A stretch of 64,000 nt of DNA from Streptococcus oricebi (GCF_017883985.1 NZ_PRDG01000004.1:187253-251252), one strand, 5' to 3'. Counted from the first letter of the stretch, positions 10,395 to 20,828 are shown. Translations and numbers: made by a program. The notes: generated by a model not told the origin, from the sequence alone.

Positions 10395-11423
10395 TTATTC
10401 GCGGTCAATATCTACAACCACATAGCGGTTGGGTTCGTCGCCTTCTGAATAGCTGGTAACTCCCTCCATGCGGGAAATAATCCGGTGAATAATCTTGCGT
10501 TCATTGTTACTCATAGGATCTGTCCTTTGGCTGCGTCTATATTCCAAGACCCGATTGGCCAATTTTTGCGCATAACTTTGTAGGACCTCTGCCCGGTGCT
10601 CTACATAATCGTTTACATTGATAGAGATGTAGAAACTCTTGGCATACTGATTGTAGAGATAGTTTTGAGCTAGCAGTTGCAGGGCCTTTAGGACCTTACC
10701 ATGGTAGCCAATCACGCGCCCTGGCTCATTGGTATCGATTTGCATATTGATAGTCCGACGGTTATAGCTGCTACTAATGCTAGCCTCCACATCCATCTCA
10801 TCCACAACCTTTTGCACATAGTCACGAACATGCTCCACCACTTCATCGATTTGGTAGCTTTCTTCTACTTCAATCCCTAAATCAGCAAAGGTTTGACCTG
10901 ACCCAGCAGGCTCCTGGTCCTCTGGGAGCTGCTTGCTGGAGCTTGGAAAGTCAATAACCTTGCTCTCACTAGTAGTTGGGGACTGCTCATCCTCTACTGG
11001 TCTGTCCTCCTTGAGAAGTTGGATAGTTCCAGTCTCTTCCAAAATCGTGCTGGCTTCCTTTTCATTTTTAAGAATTTCAGCCTTGACCTCTTCGGAGATT
11101 TCCTCTCCACCATCTTCTACCTTTTTGATAGCTGCCACAACCTTGCCCAAGTCCACAGTGGCCTCACTGACACTTTTGACCGGTTCATTTTGTTCATTGA
11201 TGGCTTGAGGAACCCCCTTGACAGCCTTTTGGTTGGCCTTCATCATGGTTGTTTCATTGATCGGCTCAATATCCACCTGGGCCGGTTTCTTACCAAAAAG
11301 CCCTAGAAAACCTTTCTTTTCCCGGGAGATGACCGTAATATGGGCCTTCATCCGCGGAATTTCTAATTTATTTAAGCCATTTTGAATAGCTTCCTCCACA
11401 CTTGCTCCAGTAAATACTACCAT
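10395..11423 (-). CDS. jag: RNA-binding protein Jag/KhpB (EloR)
   Basis: Cytoplasmic RNA-binding protein which in pneumococcus (KhpB/EloR) controls cell elongation and partners KhpA. Domains: Jag_N (about 1-53, ending in GFLGLFGKKPA), a long acidic linker (about 55-190), a type II KH domain with GYHGK as the GxxG loop (about 195-270), and an R3H domain (about 275-342, HRIISRMEG). I chose the ATG at 11421-11423, which is 10 nt after AAGGAGG; an in-frame TTG two codons upstream is only 4 nt from it. It is the third gene of rnpA-yidC-jag, 15 nt after yidC. This grouping is typical of streptococci. Confidence 0.95.
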   Translation of the reverse strand: MVVFTGASVEEAIQNGLNKLEIPRMKAHITVISREKKGFLGLFGKKPAQVDIEPINETTMMKANQKAVKGVPQAINEQNEPVKSVSEATVDLGKVVAAIKKVEDGGEEISEEVKAEILKNEKEASTILEETGTIQLLKEDRPVEDEQSPTTSESKVIDFPSSSKQLPEDQEPAGSGQTFADLGIEVEESYQIDEVVEHVRDYVQKVVDEMDVEASISSSYNRRTINMQIDTNEPGRVIGYHGKVLKALQLLAQNYLYNQYAKSFYISINVNDYVEHRAEVLQSYAQKLANRVLEYRRSQRTDPMSNNERKIIHRIISRMEGVTSYSEGDEPNRYVVVDIDRE

Positions 11424-11438
11424 TTGCAAGATTCCTCC

Positions 11439-12257
11439 TTATTTCTTCTTTTTCCGGGCCTTCTTAAAGGCACGTTTTTTCTTTTCTTCCAATTCCCGCT
11501 CGGCCGCTAACTTAGCTTCCCGCTCAGCAATAATCTTAAAGGGATTGCTGAGGATTAGGGTTTGAAAGACTTGATAAGCATTGGATACCACCCAGTAAAG
11601 AGCGACCCCACTAGCTACATTCAAGGCAAAAATGAAAATCATAATTGGCAAAACAAAGGACATGGCCTGGGTCATGCCGGTCCGCTCAGGCATGGCCTTA
11701 CTGCTCAACCAGCTACTGAGGAAGGTAAAGACAGCCGCCAGAATCGGTAGGATAAAGTAGGGATCTTTCTCAGCTAGATTGAGCCAGAGAAAGTGGCCTG
11801 TTCTTAAAAAGTCCACCCTGGTCAAGGCCTGATAGAGGGCTATGAGGACGGGCATCTGGACCAGAAGCGGAAGCATGACCGAAGCAAGGGGCCGGACTCC
11901 CAGTTCCTGATAGACCCGCTGGGTCTCCTCAGCCAGACGATTGCGACTCTCCAAGTCTCGACCGGGATATTTATCTTTCAAAGCGTTGATGAGGGGCTGG
12001 GCCTCCTGCATCTTTCTGGTCGAGTTCATCTGATACTGAAAGACCGGCAGAAGTACTGTCCGAATCAGCAGGGTAAAAAGGATAATCCCTAGTCCTATAC
12101 TGATATTGAAGGACAAGAAACGAATCATTTCAGCGAAGAAATAGACGAATTTCTCCCATAAATCGGGCGACTTTTCTGTTACCTGACTGGTCCCACAAGC
12201 CGTTAGGACTAGTGAGGAAAGGGCTAGCAATCCCACTAGTTTACTTTTTTGTTTCAC
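11439..12257 (-). CDS. yidC: Membrane protein insertase YidC (lipoprotein type)
   Basis: Inserts and folds membrane proteins, with or without SecYEG. The 272-aa protein starts with a lipoprotein signal (LVLTACG, Cys at about 21) as in Gram-positive YidC1/YidC2, followed by five membrane segments of the YidC/Oxa1 domain (about 55-245) and a Lys/Arg-rich ribosome-facing tail ([14 protein letters not shown]). The start is GTG at 12255-12257, overlapping the end of rnpA by 17 nt, with AGGAAGG upstream, which suggests translational coupling. Streptococci carry two YidC paralogues; position next to rnpA and jag points to the rnpA-linked copy. Confidence 0.95.
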   Translation of the reverse strand: MKQKSKLVGLLALSSLVLTACGTSQVTEKSPDLWEKFVYFFAEMIRFLSFNISIGLGIILFTLLIRTVLLPVFQYQMNSTRKMQEAQPLINALKDKYPGRDLESRNRLAEETQRVYQELGVRPLASVMLPLLVQMPVLIALYQALTRVDFLRTGHFLWLNLAEKDPYFILPILAAVFTFLSSWLSSKAMPERTGMTQAMSFVLPIMIFIFALNVASGVALYWVVSNAYQVFQTLILSNPFKIIAEREAKLAAERELEEKKKRAFKKARKKKK

Positions 12258-12606
12258 AAATAAGACCTTCCTGATAGATTTTTGCTACTTTTAGTACATG
12301 GAGTAAATTTTTTTCAAGGCCCTGGTAGTCCAAGCTCTCAACTCCTTTGCGGGCAATAACAACAAAGTCAAGCTCCTGCTCTAGGCTGGCCTTATGGGCC
12401 AGAAGAACATGGCGAATCAGACGCTTAATTCGATTGCGAACAACAGCATTTCCCAGTTTCTTACTGACCGAAAGACCGACTCGAAAATGCCTTTGTTCCC
12501 CTTTTTCTAGCTTATAGATGACAAATTTTTTATTGGCAAAATTCTGTCCCCTTTTAAAAATCGCATTAAAATCTTTTTCGCTCTTGACGCGATAGCTTTT
12601 CTTCAA
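12241..12606 (-). CDS. rnpA: Ribonuclease P protein component
   Basis: Protein subunit of RNase P, which trims the 5' leader of tRNA precursors together with the rnpB RNA. The 121-aa protein has the family's basic composition and the RNR signature ([13 protein letters not shown], about 57-69). The start is TTG at 12604-12606, seven nt after GGAG; no ATG fits the conserved N-terminus better. First gene of the rnpA-yidC-jag operon, 31 nt downstream of a clear -10 box. Confidence 0.95.
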   Translation of the reverse strand: MKKSYRVKSEKDFNAIFKRGQNFANKKFVIYKLEKGEQRHFRVGLSVSKKLGNAVVRNRIKRLIRHVLLAHKASLEQELDFVVIARKGVESLDYQGLEKNLLHVLKVAKIYQEGLICETKK

Positions 12607-12636
12607 AACTCAACTCCATCTACCAAAATTATCTCT

Positions 12637-12664
12637 ATTATACCATAATTTTGAAAAAAGCCAA
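12637..12664 (-). promoter_or_regulatory. Promoter of rnpA-yidC-jag
   Basis: Minus strand TTGGCT (12659-12664), 16-nt spacer, TATAAT (12637-12642), about 30 nt before the rnpA start. Confidence 0.75.
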
Positions 12665-12761
12665 TAAGGGCAAGGATTATCCAGACCAAATTCCTATATA
12701 AAAAGGCACCCTGGAGGAGTACCCTTTTTTATATGATAAATTGCAAGAAAAAGTGCAACTT

Positions 12762-12881
12762 TTATTCAACCTCATCTAAAAGTGCCTCTAAAGCTGTTTT
12801 GTACCCAAGACATTTTCGTGGTCGACTATTGATTGCATATAAGGCATCTGCTAAATCTTCCTCGCTAATAGCAGCCAAATC
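12762..12881 (-). pseudogene. IS30-family transposase, C-terminal remnant
   Basis: The minus strand encodes 39 residues and a stop that match the end of IS30/IS1239-type transposases: INSRPRKCLGYKTALEAL, preceded by a short helical stretch. There is no start and no catalytic DDE core. The AT-rich sequence just past the stop (12735-12760) may be the old terminal inverted repeat; I see no partner end. The 390-nt gap between rnpA and argH otherwise holds the rnpA promoter and the argH terminator. Confidence 0.75.
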
Positions 12882-12905
12882 TGAGCTACTCCAAGGCTTC
12901 AAGCT

Positions 12906-12936
12906 AAAAGCCAAGACCTAGCGAACCTTGGCTTTT
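12906..12936 (-). terminator. Terminator of argG-argH
   Basis: Perfect 10-bp stem (12906-12915 with 12927-12936) with U-rich ends on both strands, 60 nt past the argH stop. Confidence 0.75.
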
Positions 12937-12996
12937 TATCTGGCTTTTAACTGTCTGTCTATGGCCAACTACGGCTGGCAGGTCTCTGTCACCTTT

Positions 12997-14388
12997 CTAT
13001 TTTTCATCTTCTTGAAGTTCTCGCTTGGCCCGTTCGAGCTCTAGACTGATTTGCTCAAAGCCAGTCCCCCCCAGAGAATTTCTCTTTTCTACCGCAGTCG
13101 CGGATTCCAGGGCCTGATAAATGTCGGGCCCAATCAAGTCAGACAATTCTTGGTAGCGCTCTAGGCTTACATCCTGCAAGTAAATCCCTTGTTTGCTACA
13201 TTCCAAGACCAGACTACCGACCAATTCATGGGCCGCCCTAAAAGGCAGGCCTTTCTTGGCCAGATAATCAGCCAGTTCTGTCGCATTGGAAAAATCCTTC
13301 TGGCTGGCTGCCAACATCCTCTCTTTTTGAACAGTCATACTAGCCAACATACCAGCCATAATATCAAGAGAGGTTTTGATGGTGGTCACCGTATCAAACA
13401 TGCCCTCCTTGTCCTCCTGCAAATCCTTATTATAAGCCAGAGGTAAGGACTTCATGACCGTCAAAAGGCTAAAGAGGTGGCCGTAGACCCGGCCGGTCTT
13501 GCCCCGAATCAATTCAGCCATATCCGGGTTTTTCTTCTGCGGCATGATGGAAGAGCCGGTACTAAAGGTGTCCGACAGGCTGACAAAACCGTACTCGTGG
13601 CTACACCAGTTAATCAGCTCCTCACAAAGGCGAGACAGGTGCATGATCAGCATGCTACTATTAGCCAAAAATTCTAGGATAAAATCCCGGTCACTAACAG
13701 CGTCCAGCGAATTATGATAGAGGTCGGCAAAGCCCATGAGCTCTGCCGACAACTCCCGGTCAATAGGAAAGGTCGTCCCAGCCAGGGCTGCCGCCCCTAA
13801 AGGAGACAAGTCCGTATGCTTCAAGTTAAAGGACATCCGTTCAAAGTCCCGCTTGAACATCTGGTAATAGGCCAGGAGATGGTGGGCAAAGCTAATGGGC
13901 TGGGCATGCTGGAGATGGGTATAGCCCGGCATAATGGTCTCTACATTCTCCTCGGCCACCGCTAAGAGAACCTGGCGCAGGCGCTTGATTTTTTCTAGGA
14001 TTTGCCCCAACTCCTCCTTAAGATAGAGGTGCATATCGGTAGCCACCTGGTCGTTACGGGAACGAGCCGTATGCAGTTTTCCAGCCACAGGACCGATTTT
14101 TTGGGTCAAGAGGGCCTCTAGATTCATGTGAATATCTTCGTGATTGACATCAAATTCTAGTTGACCCGCCTCATACTGGGCCAGTAGTTCCTCAAGGCCT
14201 GTCTTGATCTTTTCTGCCTCGTCTGGCGCAAGAATCCCTTGGGCTCCCAGCATTTGAACATGTGCTAGACTCCCCTTTAAGTCATAGGGGGCCAGGCGAT
14301 AATCAAAGCTGATACTGGCTCCAAATTCTTCCACCCAATCCTCGAGGGCTGCCTCAAAACGTCCCCCCCATAATTTTTGATTTGCCAT
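12997..14388 (-). CDS. argH: Argininosuccinate lyase
   Basis: Last step of arginine synthesis: argininosuccinate to arginine and fumarate, in the cytosol. The 463-aa length is normal. The fumarase/aspartase superfamily signature is present ([12 protein letters not shown], about 277-288), as is the upstream HTARSRNDQ stretch (about 106-114). The ATG follows AAGGAGG. The gene starts 10 nt after argG in the same operon, so both final steps from citrulline are made together. Confidence 0.98.
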   Translation of the reverse strand: MANQKLWGGRFEAALEDWVEEFGASISFDYRLAPYDLKGSLAHVQMLGAQGILAPDEAEKIKTGLEELLAQYEAGQLEFDVNHEDIHMNLEALLTQKIGPVAGKLHTARSRNDQVATDMHLYLKEELGQILEKIKRLRQVLLAVAEENVETIMPGYTHLQHAQPISFAHHLLAYYQMFKRDFERMSFNLKHTDLSPLGAAALAGTTFPIDRELSAELMGFADLYHNSLDAVSDRDFILEFLANSSMLIMHLSRLCEELINWCSHEYGFVSLSDTFSTGSSIMPQKKNPDMAELIRGKTGRVYGHLFSLLTVMKSLPLAYNKDLQEDKEGMFDTVTTIKTSLDIMAGMLASMTVQKERMLAASQKDFSNATELADYLAKKGLPFRAAHELVGSLVLECSKQGIYLQDVSLERYQELSDLIGPDIYQALESATAVEKRNSLGGTGFEQISLELERAKRELQEDEK

Positions 14389-14397
14389 AGGGCCTCC

Positions 14398-15600
14398 TTA
14401 ATCCTGCTTAAACTGAGCCTGAACCTCTGCTGCCACCTTGGAAGGGAGCCCCCAAAGTTTGATAAAGCCAAGAGCCGCCTCCTGCTCGAAGGTGTCAGCA
14501 CTGGTATAGGTAGCCAAATCTTCATTGTAAAGGGAATTGTCAGACTTACGAGCCACCACCTGGGCCTGACCCTTGTAGAGCTTGACGCGAGCCCGACCAT
14601 TCACCACTTTTTGGGTCTCCTTCAAATAGGCAATCAAGGCCTGGGTCGCCGGATTAAACCAGAGACCATTATAAATCAGGTTGGATAGCTCATTTTCAAT
14701 AATCGGCTTAAAATGAGCCAGTTCCCTTACCTGGGTCAAATCTTCGATTTCCTTGTGGGCCGCAAGCAAGGTCAGCGCACCAGGACACTCATAAACCTCC
14801 CGCGACTTGATACCAACCAGACGATTTTCTACATGATCAATCCGACCGATACCGTGCTTAGCAGCTAGGTCATTAACCGCCTCAATCAGACTAGCCAGAC
14901 TCAAGCGCTCCCCATTTAGGGTAACCGGCACCCCAGCCTCAAAGTCAATTTCGATATATTGGGGACTATCGGGAGCAGCTTCTGGACTGACCGTAATACC
15001 AAAGGCATCTTCTGGTGCCTCATTCCAAGGGTCCTCTAAAATTCCGCATTCATTGGCCCGGCCCCAGAGATTCTGATCGACCGAGTAGGGACTATCCAGG
15101 TCTGCTGGAATGGGGACTCCATTTTCCTTGGCATAACGGATTTCCTCTTCACGCGACCACTGCCACTCCCGAACGGGGGCAACCACCTTGATATTGGGGT
15201 CTAAAGAAGCGATGGCCACTTCAAAACGGACCTGGTCATTGCCCTTTCCTGTACAGCCATGGGCAATAGTGCTAGCCCCGGTTTTGTGGGCCAGCTCGAC
15301 CAATTTTTTAGAAATCAAGGGACGACTGAGGGCGGATACCAAGGGGTATTTTTGCTCATACATGGTATGGCCTTGCAGGGAAATGAGAACATAATCTCGG
15401 GCGAACTCTTCTTTCACATCAATGACATAGGATTCGACAGCCCCAACCTGGAGCGCCTTATCATGAATGAAGTCCAAGTCCTTGCCTTCTCCAAGGTCCA
15501 GACAAACCGCTACTACATCGTAATCTTTTTTCAGCCAGGCAATCGCCACAGAAGTATCCAAACCGCCTGAATAAGCCAAAATCATTTTTTCTTTTACCAT
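14398..15600 (-). CDS. argG: Argininosuccinate synthase
   Basis: Joins citrulline and aspartate using ATP. The 400-aa protein has the N-terminal ATP pyrophosphatase loop [12 protein letters not shown] (about 9-20) and the conserved [13 protein letters not shown] stretch (about 114-126). First gene of argG-argH behind a strong promoter with an ArgR-like palindrome. No other arginine synthesis genes are in the window, so the cell may take citrulline from elsewhere. Confidence 0.98.
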   Translation of the reverse strand: MVKEKMILAYSGGLDTSVAIAWLKKDYDVVAVCLDLGEGKDLDFIHDKALQVGAVESYVIDVKEEFARDYVLISLQGHTMYEQKYPLVSALSRPLISKKLVELAHKTGASTIAHGCTGKGNDQVRFEVAIASLDPNIKVVAPVREWQWSREEEIRYAKENGVPIPADLDSPYSVDQNLWGRANECGILEDPWNEAPEDAFGITVSPEAAPDSPQYIEIDFEAGVPVTLNGERLSLASLIEAVNDLAAKHGIGRIDHVENRLVGIKSREVYECPGALTLLAAHKEIEDLTQVRELAHFKPIIENELSNLIYNGLWFNPATQALIAYLKETQKVVNGRARVKLYKGQAQVVARKSDNSLYNEDLATYTSADTFEQEAALGFIKLWGLPSKVAAEVQAQFKQD

Positions 15601-15639
15601 GCAAGCACCTCAATCTTTCTTCCTTATTTATTTTTATAC

Positions 15640-15668
15640 ATTCTACTGTATGAAATAACAAATGTCAA
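15640..15668 (-). promoter_or_regulatory. argG promoter with ArgR-like operator
   Basis: Minus strand TTGACA (15663-15668), 17-nt spacer, TAGAAT (15640-15645). A palindrome ATACA-N6-TGTAT overlaps the -10 box (about 15636-15652) and resembles ARG boxes bound by ArgR-type repressors. The operator call is inferred from position and form only. Confidence 0.7.
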
Positions 15669-15734
15669 GGTTTTTCCTGATATTTCTAAAATTTTCAAAA
15701 GAGATAGATTATTATGCAAATATAGTAAATTAGC

Positions 15735-15793
15735 CCCTAAAAATAAAAAAGAGGGGACCCAGGTCCTCCTCAAGAGGAAAACTTCCGAGTCCC
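15735..15793 (-). terminator. Terminator of gltX
   Basis: A long interrupted hairpin: outer GGGAC/GTCCC arms (15789-15793 with 15754-15758), an inner TCCTC/GAGGA stem, then CTCTTTTTTA on the minus strand, about 30 nt past the gltX stop. Confidence 0.75.
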
Positions 15794-15824
15794 ACTTTCC
15801 CTTTAAAGGGTTAAAAATATACCT

Positions 15825-17282
15825 TTATTGAATTTTTTCTAAAATCATGGTCAAATGCTGGATGGACTTTTCCCGGCCCAAGAGATAGATGGTATTAGGT
15901 AGTTCTGGTCCGTGCATTTCCCCTGAAACCGCAATCCGAATTGGCATAAAGAGATTTTTCCCCTTGATGCCGGTCTCTTTTTGGACAGCCTTGATTTGAG
16001 GGAAGATATTTTCCGGTTGGAAATCACTCTCATCCATAGCCTCTAATTTTTGCTTGAAACTTTCTAAAACCAGGGGCACTGTTTCTCCAGCCAGGACCTC
16101 TTGCTCGGCCCGCCCCAACTCTGGGAAGGCTTCAAAGAAGAGATCTGTCAGAGGGACGATTTCATCGAGCGACTTCATCTGTGGCTGATAGAGGGCCACC
16201 ATTTTTTCGGCCTTATCGGTCAAGCGACCTGCTTCTTCTAAGTAAGGCTTGGCCTTGTCAAAAATCAAATCCAAAGGAGCATTCTTGATATAGTCATTGC
16301 TCATCCAGTCCAGTTTTTTCTGATCAAAAGCAGCAGGTGACTTGCTGAGTCGCGCCTCATCAAAGAGCTCAATCAGCTGCTCTTGAGAGAAGATTTCTTC
16401 CTCTCCCCCTGGATTCCAGCCCAGAAGAGCAATAAAGTTAAAGACTGCCTCTGGCAAATAGCCCTTCTTGCGGTAATCCTCGATAAATTGCAGGGTATTG
16501 GTATCACGCTTGGACAGCTTTTTCCCTGTTTCTGAATTGATAATCAGGGTCATGTGGCCAAATTCTGGCGCCTCCCAGCCCAGGGCCTCATAGACCATGA
16601 GCTGTTTAGGGGTATTGGCGATATGGTCATCTCCACGGATAACATGAGAAATTTCCATCAGATGGTCATCAATCACAACCGCAAAATTATAGGTTGGATA
16701 GCCGTCCTTTTTCTGGATAACCCAGTCGCCACCAATATTGGCTCCTTCAAACTCAATCTCGCCCTTAACCATGTCTGTCCACTTGTAGATACCCGCTTCG
16801 TTGACCGCTAGACGCACCGTCGGTACAATCCCCGCTGCCTCACGCTCAGCGATATAGCTGGCCTTTTCTGCCTCAGACATGCCTAAAAATTCATTGACAT
16901 AGCGAGGAGTTTCCCCGGCTGCCTCCTGGCGTTCACGCTCGGCTGCCAATTCTTCTTCTGTTACATAAGACTTATAGGCTAGGCCCTTTTCTAGCAATTC
17001 TTCGATATACTTTTGATAAAGGTCCAGACGTTCGGACTGGCGGTAGTTTTCATGGGTCTCTGGGCTTTCGTCCCAGTCAATCCCTAGCCAACGTAGATTG
17101 TCCAATTGGGAACGTTCCCCGTCCTCCACATGGCGCTTGCGGTCGGTATCCTCAATCCGAATGATAAAGGTACCGCCGTAGTGGCGGGCATAAAGATAGT
17201 TAAAGAGCGCAGTCCGCGCATTTCCGATATGTAAAAGTCCCGTTGGACTAGGTGCATAGCGCACACGAATCTTCTTAGTCAA
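15825..17282 (-). CDS. gltX: Glutamyl-tRNA synthetase
   Basis: Charges tRNA-Glu (and, in bacteria with GatCAB, tRNA-Gln) with glutamate. Class I features: [19 protein letters not shown] with the HIGH-type motif near residue 15, and KLSKRD as the KMSKS loop (about 253-258). I set the start at TTG (17280-17282), 7 nt after AGGAG, giving 485 aa with the expected [14 protein letters not shown]-terminus. A longer reading from an ATG at 17361-17363 would add 27 residues absent from the family and begins almost at the predicted transcript start. Confidence 0.96.
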   Translation of the reverse strand: MTKKIRVRYAPSPTGLLHIGNARTALFNYLYARHYGGTFIIRIEDTDRKRHVEDGERSQLDNLRWLGIDWDESPETHENYRQSERLDLYQKYIEELLEKGLAYKSYVTEEELAAERERQEAAGETPRYVNEFLGMSEAEKASYIAEREAAGIVPTVRLAVNEAGIYKWTDMVKGEIEFEGANIGGDWVIQKKDGYPTYNFAVVIDDHLMEISHVIRGDDHIANTPKQLMVYEALGWEAPEFGHMTLIINSETGKKLSKRDTNTLQFIEDYRKKGYLPEAVFNFIALLGWNPGGEEEIFSQEQLIELFDEARLSKSPAAFDQKKLDWMSNDYIKNAPLDLIFDKAKPYLEEAGRLTDKAEKMVALYQPQMKSLDEIVPLTDLFFEAFPELGRAEQEVLAGETVPLVLESFKQKLEAMDESDFQPENIFPQIKAVQKETGIKGKNLFMPIRIAVSGEMHGPELPNTIYLLGREKSIQHLTMILEKIQ

Positions 17283-17371
17283 GTCTTTTCTCCTGTCAAT
17301 TTTTTCCTGTCTAGAAAGAGCCAAGGAAATCAAAAGTCCTTTTTGCTCTTCCCAGCATAACAAACAGTACC

Positions 17372-17377
17372 ATTATA
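17372..17377 (-). promoter_or_regulatory. Extended -10 box of gltX
   Basis: GTTATAATGG on the minus strand with a weak -35. Transcription would start near 17365, which supports the internal TTG start of gltX. Confidence 0.55.
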
Positions 17378-17386
17378 ACACAAACC

Positions 17387-17412
17387 AAGGCTGGGAAAAA
17401 CCTCCCAGCCTT
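17387..17412 (-). terminator. Hairpin after TIGR00266 gene
   Basis: Perfect 10-bp stem AAGGCTGGGA/TCCCAGCCTT with 6-nt loop, 25 nt past the stop at 17438. The U tract on the minus strand is poor (TTGGTTTG), so termination may be partial. Confidence 0.5.
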
Positions 17413-17437
17413 CAAAGTTGATAAAATCTCTGATTTT

Positions 17438-18184
17438 TTAGAATAAGTCGCCTAAAAATGACCCCGAATCACCCTTGGAGCCGGTCACGATATGGCTTCC
17501 AACGACATTGGCAAAGGTTTCGATATTGAGACTTTGCACATAGATTTCTCCCGTACCGTGGAAGGTATTGACCACGCCCTCACCTGTACCAATTGACTGC
17601 ATAAAGCCATTTTCCAGATGGATGTCGTAGTTTAAATCCCTGCTCCAGGCCACAACATGGGCATTATCAATAGTAATTTCTTGGTTAAAGAGTTCAATCT
17701 TCTTGATTGAGCCAAAGCTATTAGCCAGCAGGGTTCCTTCCCCTTCTGTCGTCATAACAAAGAGACCACCTTGCCCACCGAAGAAGGCCCGACCGATACT
17801 TTGCCGTTCCATCTTATACTGGGCAGAACCATCCAAGGCCAGAAAGGCCCCATCATTGAGGCGATATTGCTTGGCCCCTAGATGCAGGGCGATAACCTGA
17901 CCAGGCATGGTCGGAGCCAGAGCAATCACGCCATTGTCAGCATTCGAAACAGCCTGGGTGATAAAGAAGCTCTCACCAGAGGTCATGGCCCGACCTAGGG
18001 CACCGACCATTTTTCCCAGACCAGAACCCCGACCATTAACCTTGGTATTTAGGGTTACACTCGGCGTATGATAAACCATGCTCCCCCTTTGGATAAAGGC
18101 GGATTCACCTGTTTCTAGGGCAATCTCCACCAAGGGAAACTGCATATTACTATCAATATTGTATTTCATTCGATTGTCAGGCAT
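17438..18184 (-). CDS. TIGR00266/AIM24 family protein
   Basis: A 248-aa cytosolic beta-rich protein of the TIGR00266 (AIM24-like) family, whose biochemical role is unknown. Visible are Gly-rich strands and the family's central GQVIALHLG and GGLFVMTTEGEGTLLANSFGS-type segments. The start MPDNRMKYNI at 18182-18184 is preceded by AAGGAGGAAGAC; a longer frame of seven more residues begins upstream of that ribosome site and is rejected. It lies between gltX and the carbonic anhydrase gene, all on the minus strand, with a 124-nt gap upstream. Confidence 0.85.
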   Translation of the reverse strand: MPDNRMKYNIDSNMQFPLVEIALETGESAFIQRGSMVYHTPSVTLNTKVNGRGSGLGKMVGALGRAMTSGESFFITQAVSNADNGVIALAPTMPGQVIALHLGAKQYRLNDGAFLALDGSAQYKMERQSIGRAFFGGQGGLFVMTTEGEGTLLANSFGSIKKIELFNQEITIDNAHVVAWSRDLNYDIHLENGFMQSIGTGEGVVNTFHGTGEIYVQSLNIETFANVVGSHIVTGSKGDSGSFLGDLF

Positions 18185-18308
18185 GTCTTCCTCCTTAAAA
18201 ATCATCCAAACATCCAGATAACAAAGTTATCAACCATTACAAGCTAATTATATAATTTTCATCAAGGACTGTCAACGAAAAACTGGCAACCCTCACTTAG
18301 GCCAACAC

Positions 18309-18803
18309 CTACTGAACCTCGGTCATCCGGCCAGTATCCACATCATAGACAGCCCCCGAAATAACCACATCAGCAGGAATCAGTGGTGACTGACGCAAGA
18401 GTTCCATATCCTCGCGGACACTTTCTTCCACATCGGTAAAAGGCAGAAAGTCCTGGTCGGATACGTCAAGACCAAAGGTCCGCTCCAAGTGGGCCTGAAA
18501 TTCTTCATTTTTAAAGGTCTGTGCCCCGCAGTCGGTATGGTGGAGGACCACAATCTCTCTGGTTCCCATTTGCTGCTGGGAAATGACCAGGGAGCGAATC
18601 ATATCCTCGGTCACCCGACCACCAGCATTACGCAGGATATGAGCGTCCCCCAGGGCCAAACCCAGGGCGTGGGCCACGTGAAGCCTGGAGTCCATACAGG
18701 TCACAATTGCAACCTTGGTCTTGGGCCGAATGGGTAGATTAAGGGTTCCATGCAGTTCGACATAGGCTTGATTGGCCTTCATAAAATTCTCAAAATAAGA
18801 CAT
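18309..18803 (-). CDS. Beta-class carbonic anhydrase
   Basis: Interconverts CO2 and bicarbonate, which streptococci need for carboxylation reactions in ordinary air. The 164-aa protein has the zinc ligands and active-site pair of beta-carbonic anhydrases: CMDSRLHV (about 36-43; Cys, Asp, Arg) and LHHTDCG (about 90-96; His, Cys). The ATG at 18801-18803 follows GAGGAAAGC; seven further upstream codons carry no ribosome site. It is downstream of radA, as in other streptococci. Confidence 0.95.
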   Translation of the reverse strand: MSYFENFMKANQAYVELHGTLNLPIRPKTKVAIVTCMDSRLHVAHALGLALGDAHILRNAGGRVTEDMIRSLVISQQQMGTREIVVLHHTDCGAQTFKNEEFQAHLERTFGLDVSDQDFLPFTDVEESVREDMELLRQSPLIPADVVISGAVYDVDTGRMTEVQ

Positions 18804-18929
18804 GCTTTCCTCTTTTCTAATCAAAAAATTATTTGATTTTCAAAGTTTCCAAGTTTTATCTTAGCATTTTTTAGAGGATTTGTCAGAAGTGGGGTCTGAA
18901 AATTCTGACAGCTAAGAAAGAGAAGATAG

Positions 18930-18960
18930 CAAAAGCCTACTCGAAAGGGCAAGTAGGCTT
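18930..18960 (-). terminator. Terminator of dut-radA
   Basis: Perfect 9-bp stem (18933-18941 with 18952-18960), then TTTT on the minus strand, 41 nt past the radA stop. Confidence 0.7.
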
Positions 18961-19001
18961 ACAAGTTTTATATAAAATGGGCTCGATTGGCCAAAATCTG
19001 A

Positions 19002-20366
19002 CTAGCCAAACACCTTTTTTAGAACTTCCCCCAAGGTAGTGACTCCGATGACCTCGATATCTTTGTTTACAGAAATGCCGGTCAAGGAGTTCTTGGGCGC
19101 ATAGACCCTGCGGAAACCGAGCTTGGCCGCCTCACTAATTCGCTGTTCGATTCGGTTAACCCGACGAATCTCACCGGTCAGGCCAATCTCCCCGATAAAG
19201 CAATCCTGGGGATTGGTCGGCAAATCCTTATAGCTAGAAGCTAGGGCTACCGCCACAGCCAGGTCAATAGCTGGTTCATCTAGTTTGACTCCTCCTGCCG
19301 ACTTGAGATAGGCATCCTGGTTCTGCAAGAGCAGGCCTGCTCTTTTTTCCAAAACGGCCATGATGAGGCTGGCCCGATTAAAGTCTAGGCCCGTCGTTGT
19401 CCGCTTGGCATTGCCAAACATAGTTGGAGTCACCAAGGCCTGGACCTCAGCTAGAATGGGTCTAGTTCCCTCCATGGTGACAACAATCGAAGAACCTGTC
19501 GCCCCGTCCAATCTTTCCTCTAAAAAGACCTGACTAGGATTGAGGACCTCGACCAGCCCTTGCGACTGCATCTCAAAAATGCCGATTTCATTGGTAGAGC
19601 CAAAGCGGTTTTTAACCGCCCGCAAAATGCGGAAAGTATGCTGGCGCTCCCCTTCAAAGTAGAGAACGGTATCGACCATGTGCTCCAGGGTCCTGGGACC
19701 AGCCAGAGTCCCCTCCTTGGTCATGTGGCCGACGATAAAGCAGGCGATACTGTTGGTCTTAGCTAGCTGCATGAGCTCAGCCGTTACCTCTCGAACCTGG
19801 GAGACCGAGCCCTGAACACTGGAAATCTCAGGCGAGAGAATGGTCTGAATCGAGTCAATAATCAGAAAATCTGGCTTGATTTTTTCAACCTCTGTCCGAA
19901 TTTCCTGCATATTGGTCTCGGCATAGAGGTAAAATTCACTATCCAAATCACCCAAGCGCTCCGCCCGCAATTTAATTTGTTCGGCCGACTCTTCTCCGCT
20001 GACATAAAGGACCGTTCCCTTTTGGGCCAGCTGGGTAGAGACTTGCAGGAGCAGGGTCGATTTCCCAATCCCAGGGTCTCCGCCGATTAGAACGAGGCTG
20101 CCCGGCACCACCCCACCTCCTAGGACGCGGTTAAACTCTTCCATCTGGGTCTTGGTCCGATTGACATCGATGGAGGTCACCTCGGCCAACTTCATGGGCC
20201 GACTCTTTTGGCCAGTCAAGGAGACCCGCGCATTCTTGACCTCGGCTACTTCAATCTCCTCTACAAAAGAGGACCAGGCCCCACAGTTGGGACAGCGCCC
20301 CAGGTATTTGGGAGAATGGTATTCACAATTTTGACAAATAAATGTCGCTTTTTTCTTAGCTATAAT
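19002..20366 (-). CDS. radA: DNA repair protein RadA (Sms)
   Basis: RecA-like helicase that drives branch migration in recombination and natural transformation. Domains: N-terminal zinc finger (CQNC at about 11-14 and CPNC at about 25-28), RecA ATPase with Walker [10 protein letters not shown] (about 96-104), the RadA KNRFG motif, and a Lon-like C-terminal domain. The conserved zinc finger is lost if an ATG is demanded. The frame runs back to ATT (20364-20366) or the next codon ATA, directly after GAGGAGAAAG, giving 454 aa, the normal size. The leader residues [12 protein letters not shown] match streptococcal RadA. It lies 15 nt after dut. Confidence 0.95.
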   Translation of the reverse strand: MIAKKKATFICQNCEYHSPKYLGRCPNCGAWSSFVEEIEVAEVKNARVSLTGQKSRPMKLAEVTSIDVNRTKTQMEEFNRVLGGGVVPGSLVLIGGDPGIGKSTLLLQVSTQLAQKGTVLYVSGEESAEQIKLRAERLGDLDSEFYLYAETNMQEIRTEVEKIKPDFLIIDSIQTILSPEISSVQGSVSQVREVTAELMQLAKTNSIACFIVGHMTKEGTLAGPRTLEHMVDTVLYFEGERQHTFRILRAVKNRFGSTNEIGIFEMQSQGLVEVLNPSQVFLEERLDGATGSSIVVTMEGTRPILAEVQALVTPTMFGNAKRTTTGLDFNRASLIMAVLEKRAGLLLQNQDAYLKSAGGVKLDEPAIDLAVAVALASSYKDLPTNPQDCFIGEIGLTGEIRRVNRIEQRISEAAKLGFRRVYAPKNSLTGISVNKDIEVIGVTTLGEVLKKVFG

Positions 20367-20381
20367 CTTTCTCCTCTAGGC

Positions 20382-20828
20382 TTAGTGTCCTGTACTGCCA
20401 AAGCCACCTGTTCGCTGACCAGTCGCCTCGTCGCCATCTGCCAGCAAAAAGGGGGCAAAGACCGCCTGCACAATCCGGTCTCCTACTACTAATTCAACCG
20501 GCTCATCACTGATATTTTGCATCTGGGCAAAGATATGCCCTTCATTAGCAGGATTATTATAATAGTCTCCATCAATGACCCCAACCGAGTTAATCAAGAC
20601 TAGACCCTTCTTTCTGGGATTAGAAGACCGATCGTAGAGATAGAGGACCTCTCCCGCCTGCATATAGGCCTTGACCCCCGTAGCAACCAGTTTAATCTCT
20701 CCTGGCGCAATCCTAGTAGCCTCTGCCACTTTCAAGTCATAACCTGCCGCATGAGCGGTCTCTCTCTTTGGTAATAAATTTTTTTGGTCTCTAAAATCAG
20801 AAACCAACTCAAAACCACGTGTTTTCAT
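20382..20828 (-). CDS. dut: dUTP diphosphatase
   Basis: Hydrolyses dUTP to dUMP, keeping uracil out of DNA and supplying dTMP synthesis. All five trimeric dUTPase motifs are visible in the 148-aa protein: AGYDL, DRSSNP, GVIDGDYYN, GDRIVQAVF and the C-terminal RTGGFGSTG arm. First gene of the dut-radA pair, as in many streptococci. Confidence 0.97.
   Translation of the reverse strand: MKTRGFELVSDFRDQKNLLPKRETAHAAGYDLKVAEATRIAPGEIKLVATGVKAYMQAGEVLYLYDRSSNPRKKGLVLINSVGVIDGDYYNNPANEGHIFAQMQNISDEPVELVVGDRIVQAVFAPFLLADGDEATGQRTGGFGSTGH

Noticed and set aside
12690..12727. Terminator with AAAAAGG/CCTTTTT arms before rnpA
   Set aside because: The stem has several mismatches and no clear gene to serve; it may be part of the IS remnant's flank.
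12733..12921. 62-codon plus-strand frame between rnpA and argH
   Set aside because: It is antisense to the IS30 transposase remnant, which gives the better protein match on the minus strand.
17283..17363. Extended GltX N-terminus from an upstream ATG
   Set aside because: Adds 27 non-conserved residues and begins at the predicted transcript start.
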